From Calonectria ilicicola (Eukaryota > Ascomycota > Sordariomycetes > Hypocreales > Nectriaceae), in NCBI GenBank assembly GCA_020809705.1, contig CP085828.1, positions 4,092,001 to 4,156,000 on the forward strand: 64,000 nucleotides of DNA. The letters run 5' to 3'. The first letter of the stretch is position 1. Every line of letters starts with the position of its first letter. The translations under genes and the position numbers were made by a program. The notes under the pieces were generated by a model that did no database searches, was not told where the DNA came from, and saw only the letters and a program-made list of their open reading frames with translations. Positions 33,227 to 43,183 of this stretch are shown in pieces.

Positions 33227-35793
33227 ACTTTCTATTGAAGGTTCGTGTTAACAGGCGATGTGTTGGTTTTTTTTTTTGGAAATCTGGGCCCGGCTGCCTC
33301 TGGGAGGGACTGGTGGGTGGATGGGTTTTGGCATGCTCTGGCTCTTCTCTTTCAATAAAACATGAAGTAGAAAAAAAGACGGAAATAAGACGGCTGAAGA
33401 TCATGGTAGAGGCCAAATTAATTGAGTCAAGACGGTAGTGTGATTCATGTATGTTAGGGGATGTGGGGCGTCACAGACAGAAATCGCACAAGACTTGTTC
33501 ACTTTCTTTGAATCATTCATCGACCCTGATGATCTAGTTGCGATGGCCACGAGGAGCAAAGTTAAAATTGAGATATAACCAAAACGAACATGAAGGGACC
33601 GGAAGCCATACAGTAACGAGGGTTAGCCAGCCAACACGCACTCCACTCTTCATCCGCTCCTTAGCCCAGTATTGCTTTGAGTTAGGCCTTCCGGCTTCCG
33701 TACGGGTTCCATTTTTGGCCGTTTCAAACGGATTCCGGGACTGATTGCCCTGCCGTTTCGTTACTTTTTCGTATTTAAATCTAACCCTCGCATTCATGCT
33801 CTTCAGTTCGGCGGGGCACTGGTTACCTCTCGCCCATCGACAGTCACAATTTCCAGACAAGTCAGATTAGTTGCTTCATTATGATTTTACGTGATAAAGA
33901 TATCAATGAGATTAAAAGTATATGATAAGTTTAAATATAAAATAAAAGAGTCACTATGAAACACTTCTCAAAATATGCATAGGCTTCTCTGTGTAAGAAT
34001 GGTGATAACAATTTGAAGTGTTATGTTGACTAGTTCAAGTGCGATTAACAGGCTAATTTCAAGGCTTGAATTTTGTGATCAACATTCTTCGACCCAAATC
34101 CATGAGGTCTACCAGCGGCTTGCCCAAAACGCGCATCAAAAGTACAATGACAGTCTGAGGCAAACGACTGGTGATCAATTCGAATGCTTGTAATTACCAT
34201 AAATACCACTATGCCAGTGTAAAACCGAGATCAGATATCGGCATAACTCTCTCGTTTTTGCTCGTGAAATTAGGTGGTTTTGCTCAGAAAACAACCCATA
34301 CTGCGATGGAGACGACATGTGTTTAATTGCCCATGTAAACTTTAAAGGAAGGAGAGAAAAGGTCAGCCAATCGTGATGCGGATAGAAATTAACGGAAAAG
34401 ACATCCGCAATGGCAAGATGTTGAAGGCTGTGTTCGCCGTGAAATCCGAATAATTAGCAACAGAATGTTCTCTGTAACTCTAAAAGTTTAAACAGGTTGA
34501 GACGAGCAAATTATGCAACATTCTTGAGAAGATGTTTTATGTGTGTGGAGACCTGTTGTATGTATCAAGGGTTGTTTCAGCTTTATTTATTCATCTACAC
34601 TTATTTATCCATCACTTCATAGCCCATTTGTGCATTTTAGAGGACACAAAGAGGTAGAGGAGAACTTGCAAGGTGCAACCTTGAATCGGGCACTGTTTCT
34701 AGCCACTGGGTGAAAATAGCTATGCGTAGGGCGGTTTACCGGGATTTATTGGGTTGTTTTTCTTTTTGCTTTTGAAGTCATACTTCGTATAATTCGGAGG
34801 GAGCCAAGGCATCAGGCACGACGGAATTCTCGGCTATTCATGCCAGGCTTACAAACCATCTGATTTGTTTACAAGATTAAGCATGCATTCCGCAGCATCG
34901 CCCCATCAACCCACACTGAGTGTTATGTGTGTTATTCTCGGCGACTTGCCGTGCGTCATATCAATTAAAATTGTGGGCACTGGAGCGCTAGTTACTGTGT
35001 GCCTCGTGTGAGAACCTAGTCTTGACAGTCGCCCTGCGCCAAACTCGACAACGCCTTGATCACGTCGTGGCTTCGCATGACTTTGCCACAACGCTAATGG
35101 GCAACCCTTTACAATGGATAATGCCTCCTGGTGTGACTGGCGTGGGGCCAAACACAACCGGCATTAGTAGAGATCTGATCGACGATCTTTGTAGACATGT
35201 TTTCTGAATATAGCACTGGCCCAAGGATTGATCCTGTGCGACATATCCACCACACAATCGGGCGGGCTAGCCGGACGGATAATGCGCTCCCACACAAACC
35301 GTCTTCGGCGCATCGCGCGCACGCCCAGCATTTTGTGGAGAAGAATAAATGGGTTTGTTCAAGCTGAGAAGCAGATGGAAACGCGGATGAACAGTTATTC
35401 GGAATGAGATGAGAAGAAAACAGCTCAACGGTGAACACGATTTTTGGTGTAAATTCAAGAATATGTTCTCATGCATGCAGGAGATGTGCAAACATAACTT
35501 ACAGGGACGAAACTAAAACGAATAGTTAGTTTACGGCTATGTTGCTGAATTGAAAACTGGCTGAACTCGGAACTGGCTGCCGAGAAGAAACCCTGTAAAT
35601 ATGATGAATCCACAGCCAAGGTACAGCAGATCTCCCGCATCGGCCTAATATAGGAACTAAAGCACCAAGTACGAGGTTCATGGGTGTGTTGGGGCGGGAT
35701 ACAGCGATGGTCCTGGGATTGAACTACGTACTTGAAACAATACACAGCTGTCATTTAGTGTACGGTTGAGATGGGATGGCCGCGATGATTGAA

Positions 35794-35800
35794 TATATAA
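35794..35800 (+). promoter_or_regulatory. TATATAA box of the silk-like gene
   Basis: TATATAA is followed within about 20 nt by a long pyrimidine-rich stretch, then ATG at 36084. This is the architecture of strongly expressed fungal genes. Confidence 0.6.
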
Positions 35801-35815
35801 ACTCATCGTCGTCTA

Positions 35816-36083
35816 CCCCAAAGAGTTCTTCTTATTCTCCATCACCCTTTTTCACAATCAACCAATTCTATTTCATTTTTTCCTTCTGTCTTCATCTCTT
35901 ATTGGTTGACATTAATCGTATCATCTTTCTTTTTCCCCTGTCGTTATTCTTCACCTCTGATCCGATCATCTTCTCTTCATTCTTCTTCTCCTCTGATCGG
36001 ATCGCCACCTCATCTCAAACTCATCCTCCTTCGTTCTCGATTTCCAACCCAAATCCAATCGCTTCAATTATAAAAAAAAAAAT
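35816..36083 (+). promoter_or_regulatory. C/T-rich leader of the silk-like gene
   Basis: About 250 nt dominated by C and T (many tctt and ttctcc runs), ending in an A-run of 10 or so directly before ATG. Such CT tracts accompany transcription starts of highly expressed fungal genes. It is probably a long 5' UTR. Confidence 0.5.
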
Positions 36084-39000
36084 ATGCCGGTTACCAAATC
36101 GCTCATTTACGGCGTTGCTGCCGCAGCCGTTACATTTCGGGGCGTCGTCGCTGTTCCCATTCAAGGCGCCAGCGTCCCATGCAGCTCAGACAGTCCTTAC
36201 GGAACTAATCAAGCCGATGCTGGGGTTCCAACTACCTCTCAGGCTTATGGTGCTCCTGGTGGTGGCGCCCATGCCGCAGTCCCTACCACTACTACTGCTG
36301 TGAGTGTCTACACATCTGGTGGTGGTGGCGGTAGTGGTGGCGGTCCAGGTAGCTACGGTGATGGCGGCTACGGTTCGAGCAAGAAGAATGCTCGCGGTGA
36401 CTACGATTCGGGTGCTTCAGGTGGTGGCGGTGGCGGTGGCGGTGTTGGTGCCAATGGCGGCATCTCTGGAGGCATTGGAGGAAGCATTGGAGGAAGCATT
36501 GGCGGCCAAGCCGGCCTTGGTGCTTCCGGAGGTGCTGGTGTATCTGGCGGCGCTGGTGTGTCCGGTGGTGCATCAGGTGGTGCCGGTGCCGGTGCCTCTG
36601 GTGGTGCTGGTGCCTCCGGCGGCGCAGGTGCCTCCGGTGGTGTCTCTGGTGGAGTAGGCGGCGGTGCCTCCGGAGGAGTCTCCGGAGGTATTGGTGGCCA
36701 CATTGGTGGCGGTGCCTCTGGCGGCGTTTCTAGTGGAGCCGGCGCCGGAGCTTCTGGTGGAGCTTCTGGTGGAGCTTCTGGTGGAGTCTCCGGAGGTGTC
36801 AGCGGAGGTGCCTCAGGAGGTGTCTCAGGAGGCGCTTCTGGCGGAGCCTCTGGAGGAGCCGGAGCCGGAGCTTCCGGTGGAGCTTCCGGAGGTGTTAGCG
36901 GAGGCGCTTCTGGAGGTGTCTCTGGAGGTATTGGAGGAAGTGCCGGTATTGGCGGCAGCGCTGGTGTTGGCGGAGGCGCTGGTGCCTCCGGTGGCGCCTC
37001 TGGTGGTGCATCTGGTGGTGCATCCGGCGGTGCTGGTGCTTCTGGCGGTGCTGGTGCCTCTGGCGGCATCTCTGGCGGTGTTTCCGGAGGTGTCGGAGGA
37101 AGTGCTGGCGGTCAAGCAGGCGCCGGTGCTTCTGGAGGAGCTGGTGCATCTAGCGGCGCTGGTGCCCATGGTGGCGTTTCAGGCGGCGCTTCTGGAGGTG
37201 TCTCTGGAGGTATCGGAGGCAGCGCTGGCATTGGAGGCAGCGCTGGTGCTGGCGGAGACGCTGGTGCCTCTGGCGGAGTCTCTGGAGGAGTAGGCGGCGG
37301 TGCTTCAGGAGGTGTTTCTGGAGGCGCTGGTGCCCATGGTGGTGTTTCTGGAGGTGCTTCTGGCGGCGTTAGCGGAGGTGCTTCTGGAGGCGTTTCTGGA
37401 GGTGCCTCTGGAGGTGTCTCTGGAGGTGCTGGAGGAAGTGCTGGTGGCCAAGCAGGCGCCGGTGCTTCTGGAGGAGCTGGTGCATCTGGCGGCGCTGGTG
37501 CCCACGGCGGCGTCTCTGGAGGTGCATCTGGTGGTATCTCCGGTGGTATTGGAGGCAGCGCTGGTGTCAGCGGAGGCGCTGGTGCATCTGGCGGTGTCTC
37601 AGGCGGTGCATCTGGTGGAGTTTCCGGCGGAGTAGGCGGCGGTGCTTCTGGAGGTGTCTCCGGAGGTGTTGGTGGCTCTGCTCACGGCGGAGCATCCGGC
37701 GGAGCTGGTGCTTCTGGTGGAGCTTCCGGAGGAGTTTCGGGAGGCGCCGGTGCCTCTGGCGGAGTCTCTGGCGGAGTAGGCGGCGGCGCCTCAGGAGGTG
37801 TCTCTGGCGGTGCTGGTGCTAATGGCGGTGCATCTGGTTCATCTGGTACTGGCTCAACCACCAGCTCTGCCTATGGCAGCTCTAACACTGGTGGCTCTCA
37901 ATCCTCGGGCTCTGGCACTGGCTATGGTTCAGGCTCAGGCTCTGGTGGTGCTTCTGGCGGTGTCTCTGGCGGCGCATCTGGAGGTGTCTCCGGAGGTGTC
38001 GGAGGAAGTGCCGGTGGTCAAGCTGGAGCTGGTGGCTCTGGCGGAGTCTCTGGAGGAGTAGGCGGCGGTGCTTCTGGTGGTGTGTCTGGAGGTGCCTCTG
38101 GTGGTGCCTCTGGTGGCGCTTCTGGTGGTAGCTCAGGCTCATCTGGCACTGGCTCTACTACCAGCTCTGCTTATGGTAGCTCCAACACTGGTGGCTCTCA
38201 ATCTTCAGGCACTGGATCTGGCTCAGGCACTGGATCTGGCTCAGGCACTGGTTACGGCACTGGATCTGGCGGCGCTCAGGGTGGTGTCTCTGGTGGTGCC
38301 TCTAGTGGTACATCCGGTGGTGCTGGCTCTGGTACTGGCTCTGGTACTGGTTCAACCACCACTAGCTCTGCTTACGGCAGCTCCAACACCGGTGGCTCTC
38401 AATCCTCGGGCACTGGTTCAGGCACTGGAACTGGCTACGGCTCTGGCTCTGGTTCTGGCGGCGCTCAGGGTGGTGTGTCTGGCGGTGCCTCCAGTGGTAC
38501 ATCGGGCAGTGCTGGTGCTGGTGCTGGTAGCTCCGGCTCTGGCTCCGGTACTGGTTCGACCACCACAACCTCTGCTTATGGTAGCTCCACCACTGGATCT
38601 GGCTCCGGCTCCGGCTCTGGCTATGGCGGTGTCTCGGGTGGTGCATCTGGCGGTACCTCTGGCTCCGGCTCAGGCAGCAAAGGCTCCTCTGGTTCTGGAA
38701 GCTCAGGCTCCTCAGGATCAGGCTCTGCAGGAGTAGGCGGCGGTGCTTCCAGCGGTACATCTGGCAGCTCTGGCTCTGGCTCATCTGGCTCTGGCTCGTC
38801 TGGCTCTGGAAACGGAGGCTCTGGCTCTGGAACAGCTACTTCTTGGTCTACCAGCTATGGTTACGCTGCACCTTCTGGAACTCCTGCTTCTGGTCCCGGA
38901 AACAGCCCTGGAAGCGGCCCTGGTTCTGGCACTACCTTCTCTTGGTCTACTACCTATGGTAACGGCGCACCTACTGGAACCCCCGTCTCTGGTTCTGGAT

Positions 39001-40388
39001 CCTCGGGCTCTGGTAACAGTGCTTCGGGCAACAGTGGTTCAGGCTCTTCTGGCTCAGGCTCAGGCTCAGGCTCTGGCAATGGCGGCTCTGGAAACGGAGG
39101 CTCTGGATATGGTACTTCTTGGTCAACCAGCTACGGCTATGCTGCACCCACCGGATCTCCCGCCTCGGGTCCTGGCAACAGCCCTAACAATGGCGCTGGA
39201 AACGGAGGCTATAGCACTGCTTGGTCTACTAGCTATGGCAATGCCGCTCCTACTGGATCCCCGGCATCAGGCCCTGGAAACAGCCCTAACAACGGCGCTG
39301 GTGGCTCTGGCACTACCTGGGGTTGGTCAACTACCTATGGCTCTGGCGCCCCTACCGGGGTTCCTGGATCCGGCTCTGGCAACAGTGCCTCTGGCAACAA
39401 CGGCTCTGGATCATCTGGCAACACTGGCTACGGTAGCTCCGGCTCCTCTGGTTCCTCTGGATCCGGAAACACTGGCTACGGTGGCTCTGGAACTACCATC
39501 TCTTGGACTACTCGCACTACATATGGCTCTGGAGGTGCTACCGGATATCCTGCCTCCGGTTCTGGATCCTCCGGTACAAGCTCTGGCAACACCGGCAGCG
39601 GTGGCTCTGGCAGCAGCGGCTACACTGAGTCTGGAACCTCCGGCTCTGGAAACAGCGGCTCTGGCTCTTATGGTAACACTGGCAAGAGCGGCTCTGGCTC
39701 CTCAGGTTCTAGCTCTGGCAAGACGGGCTATGGATCCGGCGGCCAAAGTTCTGGCAGCACTGGTAGCACCGGCAGCACTGGCAACACTGGAAGCAATGGA
39801 AACACTGGAAGCACCGGCAGCACTGGAAGCACTGGCAACACGGGAAGCTATGGAAACACTGGAAGCACTGGAAGCACTGGAAGTACCGGTAGTACTGGCA
39901 GCACTGGCAGCAATGGAAGCACTGGAAGCACTGGAAGCACTGGAAGCACCGGCAATACTGGTAGCACTGGAAAAACTGGCAGCTCTGGTTATGGATCTGG
40001 CTCTGGCTCCAACAGTGGACTTGCTGGCGGCGCTTCTAGCGCTGGCAACCATGCCTCCGAAAACACAGGCTATGGCTCTGGCGGCCACAACTCTGGTAGC
40101 AGTGGCTCTGGCAGCTCTGGCTCCGGCAACACCGGCTACGGTGGTTCCAGCTCTGGCAGCAAAGGATCTGGATCTGGATCCTCTGGCAACACAGGATCTT
40201 ATGGCTCTGGCTCTGGATCTGCAGGAGCAGGAGGTGGTGCTTCCAGCGGTACCTCTGGTGGTGCCTCCAGTGGCATCGGAGGCTCTGGCTACCATGCTGG
40301 CTCTGGCTACCACAACTCTACCGCCGGCATCACCAGCCCCGTTGGTGGCGCCTACAACTCCACCACTGGCAAGAACTGCGATGAATAA
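36084..40388 (+). CDS. Giant secreted Gly/Ser/Ala-rich silk- and collagen-like repeat protein
   Basis: A 1,434-aa single-exon protein, unrecognised as a named family. An N-terminal signal peptide ([16 protein letters not shown], cleavage probably before residue 30) is followed by a short spacer. Residues about 112-583 are four-residue (A/V/I)SGG-type repeats. Residues about 583-913 hold Ser/Gly/Thr blocks with four copies of a YGSS(N/T)TG unit. Residues about 913-1166 hold six aromatic repeats of the form WSTSYGXXAPTGXPXSG. Residues 1224-1298 are 25 exact Gly-X-X triplets, mostly GST. The tail ends in GKNCDE. By eye only two cysteines are present, Cys33 and Cys1432. There is no hydrophobic C-terminal GPI signal, so it is probably released or cross-linked in the wall or matrix. 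A structural, adhesive or spore-surface role is a guess. The antisense and other-frame open frames here are composition artefacts. Confidence 0.85.
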   Translation: MPVTKSLIYGVAAAAVTFRGVVAVPIQGASVPCSSDSPYGTNQADAGVPTTSQAYGAPGGGAHAAVPTTTTAVSVYTSGGGGGSGGGPGSYGDGGYGSSKKNARGDYDSGASGGGGGGGGVGANGGISGGIGGSIGGSIGGQAGLGASGGAGVSGGAGVSGGASGGAGAGASGGAGASGGAGASGGVSGGVGGGASGGVSGGIGGHIGGGASGGVSSGAGAGASGGASGGASGGVSGGVSGGASGGVSGGASGGASGGAGAGASGGASGGVSGGASGGVSGGIGGSAGIGGSAGVGGGAGASGGASGGASGGASGGAGASGGAGASGGISGGVSGGVGGSAGGQAGAGASGGAGASSGAGAHGGVSGGASGGVSGGIGGSAGIGGSAGAGGDAGASGGVSGGVGGGASGGVSGGAGAHGGVSGGASGGVSGGASGGVSGGASGGVSGGAGGSAGGQAGAGASGGAGASGGAGAHGGVSGGASGGISGGIGGSAGVSGGAGASGGVSGGASGGVSGGVGGGASGGVSGGVGGSAHGGASGGAGASGGASGGVSGGAGASGGVSGGVGGGASGGVSGGAGANGGASGSSGTGSTTSSAYGSSNTGGSQSSGSGTGYGSGSGSGGASGGVSGGASGGVSGGVGGSAGGQAGAGGSGGVSGGVGGGASGGVSGGASGGASGGASGGSSGSSGTGSTTSSAYGSSNTGGSQSSGTGSGSGTGSGSGTGYGTGSGGAQGGVSGGASSGTSGGAGSGTGSGTGSTTTSSAYGSSNTGGSQSSGTGSGTGTGYGSGSGSGGAQGGVSGGASSGTSGSAGAGAGSSGSGSGTGSTTTTSAYGSSTTGSGSGSGSGYGGVSGGASGGTSGSGSGSKGSSGSGSSGSSGSGSAGVGGGASSGTSGSSGSGSSGSGSSGSGNGGSGSGTATSWSTSYGYAAPSGTPASGPGNSPGSGPGSGTTFSWSTTYGNGAPTGTPVSGSGSSGSGNSASGNSGSGSSGSGSGSGSGNGGSGNGGSGYGTSWSTSYGYAAPTGSPASGPGNSPNNGAGNGGYSTAWSTSYGNAAPTGSPASGPGNSPNNGAGGSGTTWGWSTTYGSGAPTGVPGSGSGNSASGNNGSGSSGNTGYGSSGSSGSSGSGNTGYGGSGTTISWTTRTTYGSGGATGYPASGSGSSGTSSGNTGSGGSGSSGYTESGTSGSGNSGSGSYGNTGKSGSGSSGSSSGKTGYGSGGQSSGSTGSTGSTGNTGSNGNTGSTGSTGSTGNTGSYGNTGSTGSTGSTGSTGSTGSNGSTGSTGSTGSTGNTGSTGKTGSSGYGSGSGSNSGLAGGASSAGNHASENTGYGSGGHNSGSSGSGSSGSGNTGYGGSSSGSKGSGSGSSGNTGSYGSGSGSAGAGGGASSGTSGGASSGIGGSGYHAGSGYHNSTAGITSPVGGAYNSTTGKNCDE
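36418..37830 (+). repeat. 12-nt coding minisatellite, (A/V/I)SGG units
   Basis: Repeating four-codon units encode [12 protein letters not shown] or AGAS-type blocks for over 1.4 kb. Synonymous Gly and Ser codons vary (GGT, GGC, GGA; TCT, TCC), so the DNA is less regular than the protein, pointing to age or selection for the amino-acid pattern. Confidence 0.85.
37098..37590 (+). repeat. 336-nt higher-order duplication within the minisatellite
   Basis: A segment beginning GGAAGTGCTGG at 37098 recurs nearly unchanged at 37434, offset 336 nt (112 codons, 28 units). Both copies encode [18 protein letters not shown] followed by [11 protein letters not shown]. This indicates segmental duplication by unequal exchange. 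Confidence 0.65.
37840..38630 (+). repeat. Four YGSS(N/T)TG-containing blocks
   Basis: A block encoding [18 protein letters not shown] occurs at about 37857, 38157 and 38357, with a diverged form ([11 protein letters not shown]) at about 38560. Blocks are separated by SGTGSG and [11 protein letters not shown] stretches. The near-identical spacing of the first copies suggests duplication of roughly 200-300 nt units. Confidence 0.7.
38830..39575 (+). repeat. Six aromatic repeats (WST(S/T)YG..APTG.P.SG)
   Basis: Six units each carry one Trp (two in unit 5) and one or two Tyr, at about 38840, 38940, 39118, 39220, 39318 and 39500. Three are followed by a GPGNSP motif. They are the only Trp-bearing part of the protein and may be folding, stacking or Tyr cross-linking modules. 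Confidence 0.75.
39753..39977 (+). repeat. Twenty-five Gly-X-X triplets, collagen-like register
   Basis: An exact run of 25 triplets, mostly GST with GNT, GSN, GSY and GKT variants, in strict three-residue phase. No proline is present, so a classical triple helix is uncertain. Thr at the third position resembles Thr-rich bacterial collagen-like proteins. Confidence 0.8.
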
Positions 40389-41037
40389 ATATAGTCTCAC
40401 TGCCTCTAACAGTGGTTATGTAGACTTGGTAGCTTGAATACAGATTGTAATGTTGTCTCGATTCACATATTGTCCACTTTCACACGCGGTAACCCTTGAT
40501 ATATACTTCACCTTCCTTTCTATAATAAGAGCGAACTTACTGTGGATATGACTGACAATGTTTAAATGCTTCATTCCCAATACCATTTGACATCTTATTT
40601 CTCTCAGCCTTGACAATATCTAACTCATGCTTCAAGATATTCATTGAGCGATGTGCCACGTGCTCTTCTGGATCTTGGCCGTGTTGGTATTTACTAATCT
40701 GTAAATCGGAGTTTGGCGGCAGTATGCCTCCATTTGACGGTCTAAAAATCTCTTTAAAAGTATATGAACCGACAAAATATATTCATTTCGGGGAATGGGG
40801 TGCTGACCACTTGCATCATTTGTAATTGTTTCTCGGCTTGCCCCACCGGGCCGATGAGGAAGGGATTCGGGGGTGCCGCATCTTGCTTGCGATGCAGGCG
40901 TCCCCAAAAGGAATTGATCTCGACTAGAGAGATTCCGGCATGAACCTTTCCCATGTTTTGCAGAGAGTTTTTAAGATAAATAGGACAGGTTATAGTGATA
41001 TGGCCCTACGCCTTCCCTCAAATTAAACAGTGCGAAG
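40389..41037. other. Intergenic between repeat-protein gene and FAD oxidase
   Basis: No gene is supported. It contains the 3' flank of the silk-like gene and the promoter of the FAD-linked oxidase. No distinctive motif was found. Confidence 0.5.
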
Positions 41038-42959
41038 ATGGCTGAAACAATATTGAAAGAGGTTGGCTTTTCTGGCCGAGTCTTGACACCAGATCTAGAG
41101 GAGTTCAATGCTGCTTCTCATCGATTTTCTGCAATATCCGAGCGGAAAGCAAAGCTCATCGTTTTCCCTAAATCTAAAGAAGACATATCTGCTGCTGTCA
41201 GAGTTGCTACCAAGTTAGTCTTCATAAAGCTCAGTTGTGGACTTGGCTTACTTCGATAGTTCCAATTTGAAAATTGCAGTGAAATGCGGGGGCCACCAAC
41301 CGTCCGGTGCAAACAGTGTACAAGATGGACTTGTGATCGATCTCTCTGACATGCGTAATGTCACAATCGATAAACCAAGAAACAGAGTCCTAGTCTCTGG
41401 TGGTTGTCGTTGGGAGGATGTGTACTCAGCATTGCGTGACGAAGGATTGGTTTGTGTTGGCGGAGGCGTGCATGAGGTTGGTGTTGGTGGTCATGTTACT
41501 GGAGGTAAGATGTGAACGTCGTATTTGCAGAGGCATGGCTGACAAATGTATTAGGTGGCTACGGCCCATTGACACATAGGTTTGGAATGGGCGAGTGACT
41601 GCTACTACCACATCCTTTTATATGCTCAGCTAACCTTATTTAAAGCGTGTGACAACATTATTTCCGCCACTGTTGTATTGGCTGATGGCCGTATTGTCTC
41701 TGCAAGTGAGACCGAAAACGAGGATCTCCTCTGGGCAATCAAAGGTTCGCTGCTCGGCAATCACACCCTCTGCCAGGCTAATAGTTTAAACCAGGAGGGT
41801 CATCGAATTTTGGTATTGTTGCACAATTTACTCTGCGCACTTTTCCTGGTCAAGTTAGGCCTTTGCAAATAACTCCTAGCATTCTGCTCTAACAAAGAAT
41901 AGGGACCCTTGTTTTTTCGTTCTGTAGCTTTGCCAGACACTTCGCTGTCTGTGATTTTACCTAGGCTTGAGGTAAGGAAGAAGCCTGAAGCCGCCAAGGG
42001 TAGTGTACTAAATGAATCTCTATTCTAGGCATATGTCAATGGAGACCGAGATAAAACTCACGGTATATTGCCATTCCTCACCTTTGCTCGAGTACCCCCA
42101 ACAAACCGAGTGAGTTCAATTCCAGCAATCTGAAAGTGAACTTGCACAGCTAATTATCAGCCATTGCCTATTTTCGCCTTTACGGGGGTCGGAGTTCCGG
42201 AGGACTTCAGCAGCGTCTTTGAATTCTTTCTTGAGGACATCCAGCCCATATTTGATCGCGTGATCAACTGCCCTTCACTCGTTGAATTCAGCCATTGCAT
42301 GGATGAGATGCTTCTCAATGGTCCGCCTAGAATCGCCACATCAGGAACTCCAATTACGAAATTGAAACCAGGCCTGGCGAAAGAATTGTGGGATCGGTGG
42401 GTGGAATATACAGACTCGAATCCGGATTCAATAGCCACAAAGGTCATGTTCGAGATCCACTCGACTATTCGATATCGCCCTGTAAGTAAATGCACATCAA
42501 GTCGGGCTTGGCTCTTTTTGTAACTTTTGAACAGGATCTGAGCTGCTTCCCAATCACGGAGCCGGTACATCACATGATACTTGTCAGCGAAGAGTGAGTT
42601 TTGCTCCACTGCAAACGTGGACTTTTCATCTCAGCTAACAACGCTAAGGCACCATGACTCTGCTAGCGATGAACGTTCTATAAACTGGGTTCGAGATCTG
42701 TCTACCACTATTCGTCTTCAGCATACAAAATTTACGGGGAAAGACTTGGGGGTAAATGGAAACGCGGGTATGCAAAATCAGAAAGTGGAAGATGTTTGGG
42801 GACCAAATTACACTCGGCTTCAACGCGTCAAGGTTTGTGAACACTACTACGAATACACTATGCTATGTCTAACGTATTGTGAAACGCTAGGCAAAATATG
42901 ATCCTCGGTGTATTTTTGACAGGTTCTGGCATATAAATCCCACAACTACAAAGCTCTAA
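41038..42959 (+). CDS. FAD-linked oxidoreductase (FAD_binding_4/BBE-like), 11 exons
   Basis: A berberine-bridge-enzyme-like flavoprotein oxidase. Exons are 41038-41213, 41260-41504, 41555-41590, 41646-41744, 41795-41853, 41903-41971, 42029-42109, 42161-42481, 42535-42593, 42649-42832 and 42891-42959, giving 465 aa with every junction in frame. The FAD-binding domain shows [12 protein letters not shown] (the His normally carries covalent FAD) and [23 protein letters not shown]. The second covalent Cys site of bicovalent members is absent. The C-terminal BBE motif is [17 protein letters not shown]. Intron 3 (41591-41645) uses a GC donor (GCGAGT); with it the family motif reads correctly. No signal peptide is present. 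It is convergent with a Zn2Cys6 gene. The substrate is unknown; such enzymes commonly tailor secondary metabolites. Confidence 0.88.
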
Positions 42960-43183
42960 CAGCTGCGTTACAGCTTTAGACCCGAATGCATGTGCCCGAA
43001 CAAGGCTAGATATCAATGCAAGTGGGTGGGTGAAAGAAAGGGCTTGTGATATGTTGGTCCAGGAGAGTCCAGTACGGAAACCCCGACTTTCAGTGAGACT
43101 GCTGTTTAAATCAGTGAAAATTGTCCAAGCCAGAATGTTTATTTGTGTTTCACGCTCATTACATTAACTAAATTCATATTTCA

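Larger units (their letters stand above)
33227..36083. other. Long intergenic region upstream of the repeat-protein gene
   Basis: About 2.9 kb with no convincing gene. 33880-34620 is AT-rich. Short frames on both strands lack motifs or codon bias. The last 300 nt form the promoter and leader of the silk-like gene. Confidence 0.55.

Noticed and set aside
36401..37069. 222-codon Pro/Glu/Ala-rich minus-strand frame
   Set aside because: Antisense of the SGG minisatellite; its PPEAP repeats are the reverse complement of GGA/GCx/TCx units, and no promoter is visible.
39702..40400. 232-codon minus-strand Ala/Ser-rich frame over the 3' end of the repeat gene
   Set aside because: Composition artefact of the GST tract; no supporting features.
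38743..40437. 564-codon Leu/Ala-rich open frame in another frame of the repeat gene
   Set aside because: It is a shifted reading of GGC/TCT repeats, with no start context or domain. The GSG-rich frame has a signal peptide and ordered modules.
41118..41997. Possibility that the FAD oxidase is a pseudogene, since long frames are absent
   Set aside because: Eleven exons with consensus splice sites (one GC donor) join to a complete in-frame 465-aa protein.
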